Positions 34,861-43,696 of a DNA stretch of 64,000 nucleotides are shown one piece after another; positions within the stretch are counted from its first letter, which is position 1, and each line of letters begins with the position of its first letter. The position numbers and the translations under genes are program-made. Under the pieces are notes generated by a model that was not told the origin of the DNA, searched no databases, and saw only the letters and a program-made list of their open reading frames with translations. Source of the stretch: CBDFHJ01 sp965247635 (GTDB lineage Bacteria > Chloroflexota > Dehalococcoidia > Lucifugimonadales > Australimonadaceae); the NCBI GenBank assembly GCA_965247635.1, contig CBDFHJ010000010.1, forward strand, positions 744,001-808,000, read 5' to 3'.

Positions 34861-35418
34861 ATGAACGCTTGGCGCCGCATCCATATCATCGGAGGCCCGG
34901 CCAGTGGCAAGACCACCCTTGCTGAAAGGCTAAGCCCTCTGTTACGGCTGCCCATCTATAGCCTGGAAGCCATCGCCCTCGACGATGGCTTCATGACCGT
35001 GAGAGATTTAGGCGGGCGGCTTGAGGGCGTAAACGATATTGTTGGAAAGCCATCCTGGATTACCGAGGGCCTGTACTTGGGATGGACGGAAGCGCTGCTG
35101 CGTGCGGCTCATGTGATTGTGTGGCTTGATGTAAGGTGGCGTACCGCCGCATGGCGGATCCTATCGCGCCACGTCCGCCGCAGCCTGGCCCGTGCCAACT
35201 GGCCCGCAGGTTCGGGCCTCAGAAATTTTTCGCATCACTTCAGGTTTGCTAGGCGGTACTACCTGGGCCCCGACCGCGTGGGGTACGTCCCGAACGACGA
35301 AGACAAGATGGCTACCCGTGAAGATACGGAACAATTTCTCAAGCCATACATGCAAAAGGTCGTGCATTGCTCAAGCCGCAGGCAGATTGATGAATTCGTA
35401 GCATTGGCGGTGGGCTGA
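34861..35418 (+). CDS. P-loop kinase-like protein (DNA topology modulation FlaR/adenylate-kinase-related)
   Basis: 185 residues from ATG at 34861. Walker A IHIIGGPASGKTTLAERL is followed by LEAIALDD and VIVWLDVRWRTAAWRILSRH, and by a lid-like Arg-rich helix (RRSLARANWPAG). This resembles the AAA_17/FlaR group of small nucleotide kinases of unsure substrate. A second member is at 50459. It sits 27 bp after aroC and before aroKB, but its motifs are not those of shikimate kinase, so a role in that pathway is not implied. Confidence 0.7.
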   Translation: MNAWRRIHIIGGPASGKTTLAERLSPLLRLPIYSLEAIALDDGFMTVRDLGGRLEGVNDIVGKPSWITEGLYLGWTEALLRAAHVIVWLDVRWRTAAWRILSRHVRRSLARANWPAGSGLRNFSHHFRFARRYYLGPDRVGYVPNDEDKMATREDTEQFLKPYMQKVVHCSSRRQIDEFVALAVG

Positions 35419-35640
35419 CTTATACCCCCGTCATTCTGAGCCCTTCACTTTGTCATTCCGAAGGAGCGAAGCAACTGAGGAATCTCGTTCAGGGTAAAAC
35501 TCCGCGAAGAATCCCGCCCTCTGTTCTCACGGTACCAGACCCCTCGTTTCACTCGAGGTGACAGCGGACTCCACGCGAACGTTGCCCCTCCCATAGCCCA
35601 GTGGCCGAGCTTTTGCCATTCCGGGGCCGCCGCAGGCGTG
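35419..35640. repeat. Intergenic repeats of the TCATTCTGAG/GAATCTC type
   Basis: Three neighbouring units (TCATTCTGAGCCC; TCATTCCGAAGGAGCGAAGCA...GAGGAATCTCGTT; CACTCGAGGTGACAG) like those at 31414, 47390 and 51070. They separate the P-loop gene from aroKB. Confidence 0.6.
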
Positions 35641-35666
35641 GCCCCATGATGACGTACAATACCTCC

Positions 35667-37340
35667 ATGGCTGACACCCCCTCGCGCATCATCCTCACCG
35701 GCTTCTCAGGCACCGGCAAGACCGCCGTAGGCCGGCGGGTGGCCCGTGCCCTGGGCTGGGCCTTCGCCGATACCGACGAGCTGATCGTCGGGCGGGCTGG
35801 TAAGCCAATCGAACGCATCTTCGCCGAGGACGGTGAGGCCGCGTTCCGAGCCTTGGAGCACGAGGCGATCGCCGAAACGTGCCATGGCGGCGATGTGGTG
35901 GCCTCCACCGGTGGCGGCGCTATCCTCGACGACGAGAACCGCGCCCTCATGCTGGACGCCGGCCTGCTGGTGTGTCTGGACGCCCGCCCCGAGACCATCT
36001 ACGCCCGTCTCTTGCGCGCCCCTGCCGAGGGCGGCGCCGAGGCCATGGTCCGGCCCCTGCTTACCGCGGCGGCGGGCCAGGACCCCCTGGAGCGTATCGA
36101 ATCTTTGAAACGGGAACGCCAGTGGGCCTACGCCCTGGCCCACTGGACCGTATCCACCGACAACCTCTCGGTGGAGCAGTGCGCCCAGGAGGTGCTGCGG
36201 GCCTGGCGGCGGATCGGCGCCGCGGCCCACGCCCACCGCGATCCTCAGGTGGCGGCCGTGGTCACCACGGAGTCAGCGTCCTATCCCATCGTCGTCGGCT
36301 GGGACATCTTGGAGGACCAGCTTGGCCAGCGGCTGCTGGACATGGGCCTTCAGGGGCGGGCCTACATCGTCTGCGACAACGACGTGCTCTACCCCTACGG
36401 ACGGCAGGCCCAACGGTCGCTCCACAAGGCGGGCTTCGAGGTGCACCTGGTCACGTTTCCGCCGGGTGAGGTCAGCAAGACCCTGGCTACCTGCACCACC
36501 ATCTACGAGTGGCTGGCCGAGCGCCGGGTGGAGCGAGGCGACGCCATCGTCGCCGTGGGCGGCGGCGTATGCGGCGATATGGCTGGGTTCGTCGCGGCCA
36601 CCTACGCCCGAGGGGTGCGGCTGGTTCAGGTGCCGACGACGTTGTTGGCTATGGTGGACGCCAGCATCGGCGGCAAGGTGGCGGTGGACCTGCCCGCCGC
36701 CAAGAACATGGTGGGCGCCTTCTACCACCCGTCGTTGGTGCTGACCGACGTCGCGGCGCTGACCACGCTGCCGGAGCGTGTGCTACGCGAGGGGTGGGCC
36801 GAAGCCCTGAAGCACGGCCTGGCCCTGGACGCGGACCTGGTAGAGATCTACGAGTCGCAGGCGGACGCTTTGCTGGGCTTGGACCCGGAGTTGGTCACGG
36901 AGACCATTGCGCGCAATGCCGCCATCAAGGCGCGGGTCGTGACCGAAGACGAGAAGGAGACCAGCGGCCTACGTTCGTTGCTCAACTACGGCCATACCAT
37001 CGGCCACGGCATCGAAGCCGCCGGTGGCTACAGCCGCTACCTGCACGGCGAAGCGGTGGCCGTTGGCATGACCGGCGCGGCCATGCTGGGCCAGCGCGTA
37101 GGTGTCACGCCGGAGGCGACGGTGCGCCGCCAGGGCGAGCTGCTACGCCGCTTCGGCCTGCCGGACCGGGTTACCGGAGTGGAGATAGACGCGGTGTTGG
37201 AGGCCATGACCCACGACAAGAAGGCCAGCGCCGGCGATATCTCGTGGGTGCTGTTGGAGGACGTGGGCAGGGCAGGGCTGCACCGGGGCATGCCCGCCGA
37301 GCAGGTGGAGCAGGTGGTGGCGGAGCTTTCGACGCCTTAG
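35667..37340 (+). CDS. aroKB: Shikimate kinase - 3-dehydroquinate synthase fusion
   Basis: 557 residues from ATG at 35667. Residues about 1-185 are shikimate kinase: Walker A LTGFSGTGKTAVGR, FADTDELI (Asp), IFAEDGEAAFRALE and STGGGAIL, with the lid RPLL. Residues about 200-557 are AroB: VVGWDIL, PPGEVSK, IVAVGGGVCGDMAGFVAATY, VDASIGGKVAVD, KHGLALD and LNYGHTIGHGIEA (Zn-binding His). It joins steps 2 and 5 of chorismate synthesis in one chain. The start is chosen at MADTPSRI; TACAAT stands 6 nt upstream and no Shine-Dalgarno is visible. Confidence 0.95.
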   Translation: MADTPSRIILTGFSGTGKTAVGRRVARALGWAFADTDELIVGRAGKPIERIFAEDGEAAFRALEHEAIAETCHGGDVVASTGGGAILDDENRALMLDAGLLVCLDARPETIYARLLRAPAEGGAEAMVRPLLTAAAGQDPLERIESLKRERQWAYALAHWTVSTDNLSVEQCAQEVLRAWRRIGAAAHAHRDPQVAAVVTTESASYPIVVGWDILEDQLGQRLLDMGLQGRAYIVCDNDVLYPYGRQAQRSLHKAGFEVHLVTFPPGEVSKTLATCTTIYEWLAERRVERGDAIVAVGGGVCGDMAGFVAATYARGVRLVQVPTTLLAMVDASIGGKVAVDLPAAKNMVGAFYHPSLVLTDVAALTTLPERVLREGWAEALKHGLALDADLVEIYESQADALLGLDPELVTETIARNAAIKARVVTEDEKETSGLRSLLNYGHTIGHGIEAAGGYSRYLHGEAVAVGMTGAAMLGQRVGVTPEATVRRQGELLRRFGLPDRVTGVEIDAVLEAMTHDKKASAGDISWVLLEDVGRAGLHRGMPAEQVEQVVAELSTP

Positions 37341-37613
37341 CCACGGGCTGCCACCAGGCTGTTATTCTGAGTCCACCTCAAGCAAATCACAGCTCAGGGC
37401 TAGCGCTTATGTTGTTTTTCCCGCCCGGCCCACCCCAGTACGCCGGCTTGGTGGACAAAGCGTCTCGGCGTGGGCTTTAGCGAGCTACGTTGACTCACAG
37501 CGATAGGGACACCGCTTATGGGTCCAGGGGAAACCCTGTCGGCGTGGGCTTCACGACGCTAGGTCGTAATCGGCCATTGGGACACCGCACGTGGGTGCAG
37601 GGTCGCACCCTGC
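37341..37613. repeat. Repeat-rich 3' region that runs into the sulfur-carrier gene
   Basis: Includes TTATTCTGAGTCC (37363), two TAGGGACACCGCTTATGGGT/GGGACACCGCACGTGGGT units (37503 and 37579) and the perfect hairpin GCAGGGT-CGC-ACCCTGC (37597-37613). The last unit lies inside the 3' end of the minus-strand sulfur-carrier frame. Confidence 0.75.
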
Positions 37614-37885
37614 CCGCCGGCCACGGCGGGCACGATGCTGAGCTCGTCACCCGACTTCGTGGGCGTACCCAGGCCCTCCAGGAACCGGACGTCTTCGCCG
37701 TTCAGATAGACGTTCACGAAGTAGCGCATCTCCCCGTTCTCGTCCAAGAGCCGCTCCTTGATGCCCGGGAAGCGGGCCTCTAGCTCGCCGATGCAGGCTT
37801 CCAAGGTGTCACCACCCACGTCCACCTTCTCCTCTCCGTTGGTGACGCGCCTCAGGGGGCCGGGGATGCGGACCGTTACGCTCAT
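37559..37885 (-). CDS. MoaD/ThiS-family sulfur carrier with C-terminal extension after Gly-Gly
   Basis: 108 residues. The ubiquitin-like fold MSVTVRIPGPLRRVTNG, then GDTLEACIGELEARFPGIKE, RYFVNVYLNGEDVRFL and the end SGDELSIVPAVAGG match CysO/MoaD-type carriers of about 90 residues. Such proteins normally stop at Gly-Gly, which is adenylated and thiocarboxylated. Here 17 more residues follow (QGATLHPRAVSQWPITT), encoded by the palindromic repeat at 37579-37613. The carrier should be inactive until a peptidase removes the tail. It is the last gene of a thrC-NIL-carrier operon, which points to homocysteine/methionine or cysteine synthesis with protein-bound sulfur. Confidence 0.85.
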   Translation of the reverse strand: MSVTVRIPGPLRRVTNGEEKVDVGGDTLEACIGELEARFPGIKERLLDENGEMRYFVNVYLNGEDVRFLEGLGTPTKSGDELSIVPAVAGGQGATLHPRAVSQWPITT

Positions 37886-37937
37886 GCTCTACTCCTTAGG
37901 TATGCTGTCCACGGCCTGAGAGGCCGCCCAGGCCCGG

Positions 37938-38174
37938 TTACCCTTCCACCACGTCGCCCAGCACCGGGTCGACCCGGACACCCAGCGAGCGGACCCACTC
38001 CAGCCCTCGATCGATCTCAGTCTCTTCACCTTCCAGCTCTAGGATGACCCACCCCACGTTCTCTTGCACGTCGGCCCGGCGGATGTTGGTCACCACGTTG
38101 TAGTCGTGGCCAAGCTGGTAGATGACCGGTTCCTTAATCAGCAGACCCGTGAAGGTGAAGCGAATGCGTTGCAT
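37938..38174 (-). CDS. NIL-domain protein
   Basis: 78 residues: RIRFTFTGLLIKEPVIYQLG, then VVTNIRRADVQENVGWVILE, then LEWVRSLGVRVDPV. This is the ferredoxin-like NIL domain found at the end of methionine transporters (MetN) and as a single unit in sulfur metabolism operons. It lies 22 bp after the threonine-synthase-like gene and 52 bp before the sulfur carrier, all on the minus strand. It may sense or bind methionine or a precursor. Confidence 0.85.
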   Translation of the reverse strand: MQRIRFTFTGLLIKEPVIYQLGHDYNVVTNIRRADVQENVGWVILELEGEETEIDRGLEWVRSLGVRVDPVLGDVVEG

Positions 38175-38196
38175 GGCTACCTGCGCTCCGACTTTG

Positions 38197-39426
38197 CTAG
38201 GATACCCGAGCGGCCACGGCGGCTTCGAAGGATGCCACCGTCGGCTGTATGTTCAACGGATTGACCACGTCGGCGACTACCTCCATGGTCTTCAAGCCGT
38301 TTCCCGTGATGTAGACCACCGTTGGCTCGTCGGGCTTGATGCGGCCCGACTCCGCCAGCCGCTTCAGGCCGGAGATCACTACCCCACCGGCCCCCTCGGT
38401 GAAGATCCCCTCCGTCTCCGCCAGCAGCTTGATCCCCTCCGCCACCTCATGCTCCTCGGCGATCACGGCCGAGCCGCCAGAGGCCTCGATAGTCTTCAGC
38501 GCGTACCAGCCGTCCGCGGGGTTGCCAATAGCCAGCGACTTGGCGATGGTATTGGGCCTCACCGGTTTGATGACCTGTCGTTGGTCCAGGTATGCCTGGG
38601 CGATGGGCGAACAGCCGCGGGCTTGGGTCAGGTGCATCTGGGTCCGCACTGGCCCAATGAGGCCCAGGTCGGCGAACTCGTTGAACCCCTTCCACACCTT
38701 GGTGAACATGGCGCCAGAAGCCGCCGGGACCACGGCATGGGCGGGGGTCTTCCAACCTAGCTGCTCAGCCACCTCGTAGCCCAGGGTCTTGCTGCCGTCG
38801 GCGTAGAAGGGACGAACGTTGATGTTCACGAACGCCCACCGGTAACTGTCCGCCAGCTCGTTGCACAGCCGGTTCACGTCGTCGTAGGTGCCGTCCACCG
38901 CGACCACCGTCGGTCCGTACACCGCCGCGCCAAGCACCTTGCCGTGCTCCAGGTCCGACGGAATGAACACGTAGGCCTTCAGGCCTCCCCGGGCCGCGTG
39001 GGCCGCCACGGCGCACGCCAGGTTCCCCGTGGAGGCGCACGCGATCGTGTCGAACCCAAACTCCAGCGCCTTGGCCGATGCCACGGTCACCACTCGGTCC
39101 TTGAAGGAGTAGGAGGGGTTGACGCTATCGTTCTTGATGTACAGCTCCTCCAACCCCAGCCGCTTGCCAAGGTTTTTCGCTCGGAGGAGGGGGGTGAAAC
39201 CCGCCTGAATGTCCACGGCCTCGTTGTAGTCGACGGGGAGCAGCTCCTTGTAGCGCCACAGGGTGAGGGGGCCCGAGGTGATGTGCTCGCGGCTTATGAC
39301 CCGAGCGATGGCGTCGTAGTCGTACACTACCTCCAACGGTCCGAAACAGAAGTCGCAGACGTTGATCGGCTCGATGGGGTACTCACGGCCGCACTCGCGG
39401 CAACGGAGGCACGTTACATGGGCCAC
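38197..39426 (-). CDS. thrC: Threonine synthase family PLP enzyme
   Basis: 409 residues. A zinc-ribbon-like start (LRCRECGREYPIEPINVCDF) is followed by the type II PLP fold. PLP Lys is in NPSYSFKDRVVTVA, the phosphate-binding loop in ASTGNLACAVAAHAARGG, and the C-terminal GNGLKTME is usual for ThrC. It converts O-phosphohomoserine to threonine. In this operon, with a NIL protein and a sulfur carrier, a role in replacing the phosphate by sulfur (making homocysteine) is a possible alternative. Sequence alone does not decide. Starts with ATG at 39426. Confidence 0.88.
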   Translation of the reverse strand: MAHVTCLRCRECGREYPIEPINVCDFCFGPLEVVYDYDAIARVISREHITSGPLTLWRYKELLPVDYNEAVDIQAGFTPLLRAKNLGKRLGLEELYIKNDSVNPSYSFKDRVVTVASAKALEFGFDTIACASTGNLACAVAAHAARGGLKAYVFIPSDLEHGKVLGAAVYGPTVVAVDGTYDDVNRLCNELADSYRWAFVNINVRPFYADGSKTLGYEVAEQLGWKTPAHAVVPAASGAMFTKVWKGFNEFADLGLIGPVRTQMHLTQARGCSPIAQAYLDQRQVIKPVRPNTIAKSLAIGNPADGWYALKTIEASGGSAVIAEEHEVAEGIKLLAETEGIFTEGAGGVVISGLKRLAESGRIKPDEPTVVYITGNGLKTMEVVADVVNPLNIQPTVASFEAAVAARVS

Positions 39427-39816
39427 CGGCGCTCTCTCCTTCCCGTAGCGGTCCGACGATGCCTGTGCCTTCCTTCGGTCGCGCTCATACTAGGCTCCGG
39501 GTGAACGGGACAGATGCGATAAACAAGCGCTCTGTCCGTTCGTGCCGTCCGATGATGCTTCGCTCATCGAGACTCTCGGCGAAGCCGGAGAGCTTGTCGA
39601 AGCACAAAACGAGGCCATCGACACCACTAAGGCACTGGCTACAAGGTCATTTATGGTAGCAGGGCGCCGCGAATCCGGTCAAGCTGGCCGTTGTGCCGCA
39701 CAGCGTCTCCCAACGGCCCTTACGCCCCGGGCGTGCTCTCGTGGAGCCCATCGTCATGATAGCCGTACGCACCAAGCAACCCTAGGGCCACGCCTTGGAT
39801 GGACCATAGCTCTCCA
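39427..39816. repeat. Intergenic, contains one diverged TCCGATGATG/TGTCGAAG repeat
   Basis: At 39536-39605 a diverged form of the composite repeat at 50369 and 51129 is seen (CCGTCCGATGATGCTTCGCTCATCG..., ending GAGCTTGTCGAAGCAC). No gene elsewhere in this stretch. Confidence 0.6.
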
Positions 39817-39845
39817 TTGACAGCATTCTATAGCATTGATACGAT
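39817..39845 (+). promoter_or_regulatory. Sigma70-type promoter of dnaJ-hspR-clp operon
   Basis: TTGACA at 39817-39822, 17-bp spacer, TACGAT at 39840-39845. Predicted start near 39852, just before the HAIR operator. TATAGT at 39855-39860 is another possible -10. Confidence 0.65.
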
Positions 39846-39858
39846 ATTTATTAGTATA

Positions 39859-39879
39859 GTTGAGCGTAATAGACTCAAC
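39859..39879. promoter_or_regulatory. HAIR operator (HspR-binding inverted repeat)
   Basis: GTTGAGC-GTAATAG-ACTCAAC, against the known HAIR consensus CTTGAGT-N7-ACTCAAG: arms and the 7-bp spacing match. It lies 34 bp before the dnaJ ATG, and the operon it controls encodes HspR itself, so autorepression released by heat is expected. Confidence 0.85.
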
Positions 39880-39912
39880 TACCTACACTGGCGTTAGGTG
39901 CATCCAACTGGT

Positions 39913-40848
39913 ATGGCACGCGATTACTATGACGTTCTAGGCATCTCCCGCAGCGCCTCCGACAAGGAGGTCCGGCAGGCGTATCGTCGGTTGGCCAGGC
40001 AGTACCACCCTGACGTGAACCGGGGCGATAAGGACGCTGAGACCCGCTTCAAGGAGATTAACGAAGCGTACCAGGTACTCTCCAACCCAGATAGCCGCAA
40101 GAAGTACGACAGGTTCGGAAGCGACTGGCGGCACGCCGACCAGTTCCAGTCCACTGCCGGCGAAAGTGCCTACTCCTGGCTGTTCGGGTCCAAGGGACCT
40201 GGTGGCCGACGTCGTGGAGCACGGACCCCCTTCGACGAAGGTGATGGTTTCGGCAGCCTGTTCGGGGACTTGCTCGGTGGGGGTCGGGGTCCTCGTATCT
40301 CGGTCGACGAGTTCGGTGGGCCACGCGAGCGGCAGGTCCCAGTGACCATCTCACTAGAAGAGGCCTACCAGGGTGCGACGCGGAACGTCCAGGTCTCGGC
40401 TGATCCCCGCTCCGGGGCACCGGGACGCCGGCTGGAGGTCAAAGTACCGCCGGGCGTCGATACCGGCTCGCGGGTCCATGTCGGCCCTCGTGGCCAGGGA
40501 CGCCGGGGCGAGGCCGACTTCTACCTGGTGGTAACGGTGACCCCTCACCCACGGTTTCAACGCCAGGGAAACGATCTGCAGAGCACGGTGACGGTCCCGG
40601 TGGTAGATGCTGTTCTGGGGGGTGAGGTGGATGTCCCCACCATCAAGGGGACGCACGTATCCCTCAAGCTGCCGCCGGAAACCCAGGACGGCCGCACCTT
40701 CAGGCTGCGGGGACAGGGGATGCCACGGTTAAAGGCGCCAGACCAACACGGAGACCTCCTTGTCGCCGTCCACGTCCGCCTTCCCGACAACCTCAGCGAT
40801 GAGGAGCGGACCGCCTACGGACGTTTACGCGAGCTGAGGCCGCGCTAG
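39913..40848 (+). CDS. DnaJ-family co-chaperone lacking the zinc domain (CbpA-like)
   Basis: 311 residues from ATG at 39913 (MARDYYDVLGISRSASDKEV). J-domain with HPD in RQYHPDVNRGDKD, then a Gly/Phe-rich link (DGFGSLFGDLLGGGRG), then C-terminal substrate domains (PVTISLEEAYQGATRNV, VKVPPGVDTGSRV, PHPRFQRQGNDL). No CxxCxGxG zinc repeats, so it is of the type B or CbpA class. It stimulates DnaK; no dnaK is in this window. First gene of a heat-shock operon. Confidence 0.92.
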   Translation: MARDYYDVLGISRSASDKEVRQAYRRLARQYHPDVNRGDKDAETRFKEINEAYQVLSNPDSRKKYDRFGSDWRHADQFQSTAGESAYSWLFGSKGPGGRRRGARTPFDEGDGFGSLFGDLLGGGRGPRISVDEFGGPRERQVPVTISLEEAYQGATRNVQVSADPRSGAPGRRLEVKVPPGVDTGSRVHVGPRGQGRRGEADFYLVVTVTPHPRFQRQGNDLQSTVTVPVVDAVLGGEVDVPTIKGTHVSLKLPPETQDGRTFRLRGQGMPRLKAPDQHGDLLVAVHVRLPDNLSDEERTAYGRLRELRPR

Positions 40849-40861
40849 GAACTCTGGTGCG

Positions 40862-41260
40862 ATGAGGCAGCAAATGATCGGCTACCGGTACAGGATTGAG
40901 GACGGCGAGGTTGGTCCCGAGGACCAGCCAAGCTACGTGATCAGCGTGGCAGCCCGCATGGTCAGGGTCCACGCCCAGACGTTGCGCTACTACGAGCGGA
41001 TCGGCCTGCTTGGGCCCGCCCGTTCCCGCGGCAATATTCGGCTCTACTCGCCCCGCGACGTCCAACGCGCCCTGTGGATCAAGTCCCTGCTGGACGACCT
41101 GGGCATCAACCTGGCGGGCGTGGATGTGATCATACGTATGTCCCAGCGCATGGCGGAACTGGAACAACAGGTCGAGCGGCTGGCATCTCGGCTGATGGAG
41201 TCGTCTCAGGGGGACGCCAAAACGAAACAACCCGGAAGAAGGAGCTCGCGCAATGCTTAG
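40862..41260 (+). CDS. hspR: HspR, MerR-family heat-shock repressor
   Basis: 132 residues. MerR-type winged HTH: YVISVAARMVRVHAQTLRYYERIGLLGPARSRGNIRLYSPRDVQRAL, followed by a coiled-coil helix (MSQRMAELEQQVERLASRLM) for dimerisation. The N-terminal HTH starting at about residue 25 and absence of sensor cysteines fit HspR, which binds HAIR sites together with DnaK. 13 bp after dnaJ and overlapping clp by 8 bp. Confidence 0.93.
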   Translation: MRQQMIGYRYRIEDGEVGPEDQPSYVISVAARMVRVHAQTLRYYERIGLLGPARSRGNIRLYSPRDVQRALWIKSLLDDLGINLAGVDVIIRMSQRMAELEQQVERLASRLMESSQGDAKTKQPGRRSSRNA

Positions 41261-43694
41261 GCCCGATGACTTTACCGAGCAAGCCCAGGAGGTACTGGGC
41301 GCCTCGCAGGAGATCGTTCGGCGGTACAAGCACATCCAGTGGGACGTGGAGCACATTCTGCTGGCGCTGCTAGAGGCCGAGCGGAGCGTGCCCGTGCAGG
41401 TGCTCTTGGAGCTCCAGGTAGACGTGACGCGCCTGACCAAAGAGGTGAGCCAGTTACTGGACACGGCCCCCAAGGCGACCTACGGCGGCGGCCAGATATA
41501 CGCCACGCCCCGCGCCATGAGCGTGGTCCAGAACGCCCGGGAGGAGAAGGACCGCCTCCACGACGACTTCATCGGCTCGGAGCATCTTCTCATCGCCATC
41601 ATCTCCGACGAGGGAGGCGCCGCGCGCCTCCTCCAGCAGCACAGCGTGGACAAGGAGCGGGTCTACCAGGCTCTCCAGCAGGTCCGCGGCGGCCATCGGA
41701 TCACGGACCAGCGGGCCGAGAGCCACTACCAGACCCTGGAGCGCTACACCATCGACCTGACTGACATGGCCCGCCAGGGGAAGCTGGACCCGGTCATCGG
41801 CCGGCAGCCGGAGATCCGGCGGGTCATGCAGACCCTGACCCGCCGCACCAAGAACAACCCGGTCATCATCGGCGGCGCCGGCGTGGGCAAGACCGCCGTT
41901 GTCGAGGGCCTGGCCCAGGCCATCGTTACCGGCGACGTGCCGGAGATACTTCGCGACCGCCGGGTCCTGGCGTTGGACATGGCCGGCATCGTGGCGGGCA
42001 GCAAGTTCCGTGGCGAGTTTGAGGAGCGGCTGAAGTCCGTCATTGACGAGGTGAAGCAAGCGCAGCGCGAGATGGTCCTGTTCATCGATGAGCTGCACAC
42101 CGTGGTGGGCGCAGGTGCCGCCGAGGGTGGGATCGACGCCGCCAACATCATGAAACCGGCCCTGGCCAGGGGCGAGCTGCGGGTGATCGGCGCCACCACG
42201 CCCGACGAGTACCGTCGGCACATCGAGCGGGACAGCGCCCTGGAGCGTCGGTTTCAGCCCATCTGGCTGGAGGAGCCCTCGGTTGAGGAGACCATCGCGA
42301 TCCTCAAGGGCCTGCGGCCACGCTACGAGGCGCACCACAAGGTCACCTACGACGACGCGGCCCTGGAGGCGGCCGCCAACCTCAGCCAGCGGTTCATCAC
42401 CGGACGGCTGCTGCCGGACAAGGCGGTGGACCTCATCGACGAGGCCGCGTCCAAACTGCGCCTGGACCTGGAGTCCCTGCCGCCGGCCGTGAAGGACCTG
42501 GAGCGCAAGGTGAAACGCTTGGAGGACGAGGAGGAGTCGGCCTCCCAGCGTGGAGACTTCGAACGCGCGGCCACCACGCGCACCGAACGCCTGCAGGCCG
42601 TGGAGGAGTTCGAGCGCCAGCGCAGCGCCTTTCTGGGCGAGGAGCAGACCAGCATGGTGGTCCGAGAAGATGACATCGCCGACCTCATCAGCAAGTGGAC
42701 GGGCATCCCCGCCAGCCGGCTGCTGGAAGGAGAAGCCCAGAAGCTGCTGCACATGGAGGGAAAGCTGCACGAGCGCGTCATCGGCCAGGAGCTGGCCATC
42801 GCCTCCGTTTCCGACGCCATCCGCCGTTCCAGGGCGGGGCTGAAAGACCCCAAGCGGCCCATCGGCAGCTTCATGCTCCTGGGCCCCACCGGCGTGGGCA
42901 AGACCGAGCTGGCCCGGGCCCTGGCCGAGTACCTGTTCGACGACGAGGAGAACATGGTGCGCATCGACATGTCGGAGTACGGGGAGAAACACACCGTCTC
43001 CCGGCTCATCGGCGCGCCACCCGGCTACGTGGGGTACGAGGAGGCCGGCCAGCTCACCGAGGCGGTCCGCCGCCGGCCCTACCGCGTGGTGCTCTTCGAT
43101 GAGATCGAGAAGGCCCACCCCGACGTGTTCAACGTCCTCCTCCAGATCCTGGAGGACGGGCGTCTGACCGACGGCCACGGCCGGACGGTGGACTTCCGCA
43201 ACACCGTGGTCATCATGACCAGCAACCTGGGCACCCAGGAGTTCGGTAAGGAGGGCATCGGATTCCACGTCCCTGGACAGAAGGCCACCGACGAGCAGCG
43301 CCTGCGCGACTCGGTGATGGAGGCCCTGAAGAACACCTTCCGGCCCGAGTTCCTGAACCGGGTGGACGAGTACATCGTATTCAAGCAGCTCACGGAGGAG
43401 GAGATCGCCCAGATCGTGGGCCTGATGATGCGGGACGTCCAGAAGCGGATGGACGAGCACGGCATCACCATCGAGCTGACGGAGACGGCCACCAAGTGGC
43501 TGGCCAAGGAGGGCTTCGACCCGGTGTTCGGCGCCAGGCCGCTGCGTCGGGCCGTGCAGCGCTACGTGGAGAACGGCCTGGCCAAACAGGTGCTGGCCGG
43601 CGAGTTCGCGGAGGGCGACGTGGTGGAGGTGAGCGCCACCGACGACGGCCTGACGTTCAGCAAGAAGCAGATGGCGGAGGCCAAGACGGCGTAA
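41253..43694 (+). CDS. clpC: ClpC/ClpB-type AAA+ chaperone ATPase
   Basis: 813 residues. Clp N-domain repeats (residues 1-140), first AAA+ module with GGAGVGKTAVVEGLAQ and VLFIDELHTVVGAG, a short middle domain (about residues 400-470, one coiled-coil arm), and second module GPTGVGKTELARALAE, VLFDEIEKAHPDVFN and Arg finger NRVDEYIVF. The middle domain is short as in ClpC, not the long wing of ClpB. No clear ClpP loop was checked. It unfolds or resolves damaged proteins after heat. Its start codon overlaps the hspR stop by 8 bp, so translation is coupled. Confidence 0.92.
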   Translation: MLRPDDFTEQAQEVLGASQEIVRRYKHIQWDVEHILLALLEAERSVPVQVLLELQVDVTRLTKEVSQLLDTAPKATYGGGQIYATPRAMSVVQNAREEKDRLHDDFIGSEHLLIAIISDEGGAARLLQQHSVDKERVYQALQQVRGGHRITDQRAESHYQTLERYTIDLTDMARQGKLDPVIGRQPEIRRVMQTLTRRTKNNPVIIGGAGVGKTAVVEGLAQAIVTGDVPEILRDRRVLALDMAGIVAGSKFRGEFEERLKSVIDEVKQAQREMVLFIDELHTVVGAGAAEGGIDAANIMKPALARGELRVIGATTPDEYRRHIERDSALERRFQPIWLEEPSVEETIAILKGLRPRYEAHHKVTYDDAALEAAANLSQRFITGRLLPDKAVDLIDEAASKLRLDLESLPPAVKDLERKVKRLEDEEESASQRGDFERAATTRTERLQAVEEFERQRSAFLGEEQTSMVVREDDIADLISKWTGIPASRLLEGEAQKLLHMEGKLHERVIGQELAIASVSDAIRRSRAGLKDPKRPIGSFMLLGPTGVGKTELARALAEYLFDDEENMVRIDMSEYGEKHTVSRLIGAPPGYVGYEEAGQLTEAVRRRPYRVVLFDEIEKAHPDVFNVLLQILEDGRLTDGHGRTVDFRNTVVIMTSNLGTQEFGKEGIGFHVPGQKATDEQRLRDSVMEALKNTFRPEFLNRVDEYIVFKQLTEEEIAQIVGLMMRDVQKRMDEHGITIELTETATKWLAKEGFDPVFGARPLRRAVQRYVENGLAKQVLAGEFAEGDVVEVSATDDGLTFSKKQMAEAKTA

Positions 43695-43696
43695 AG

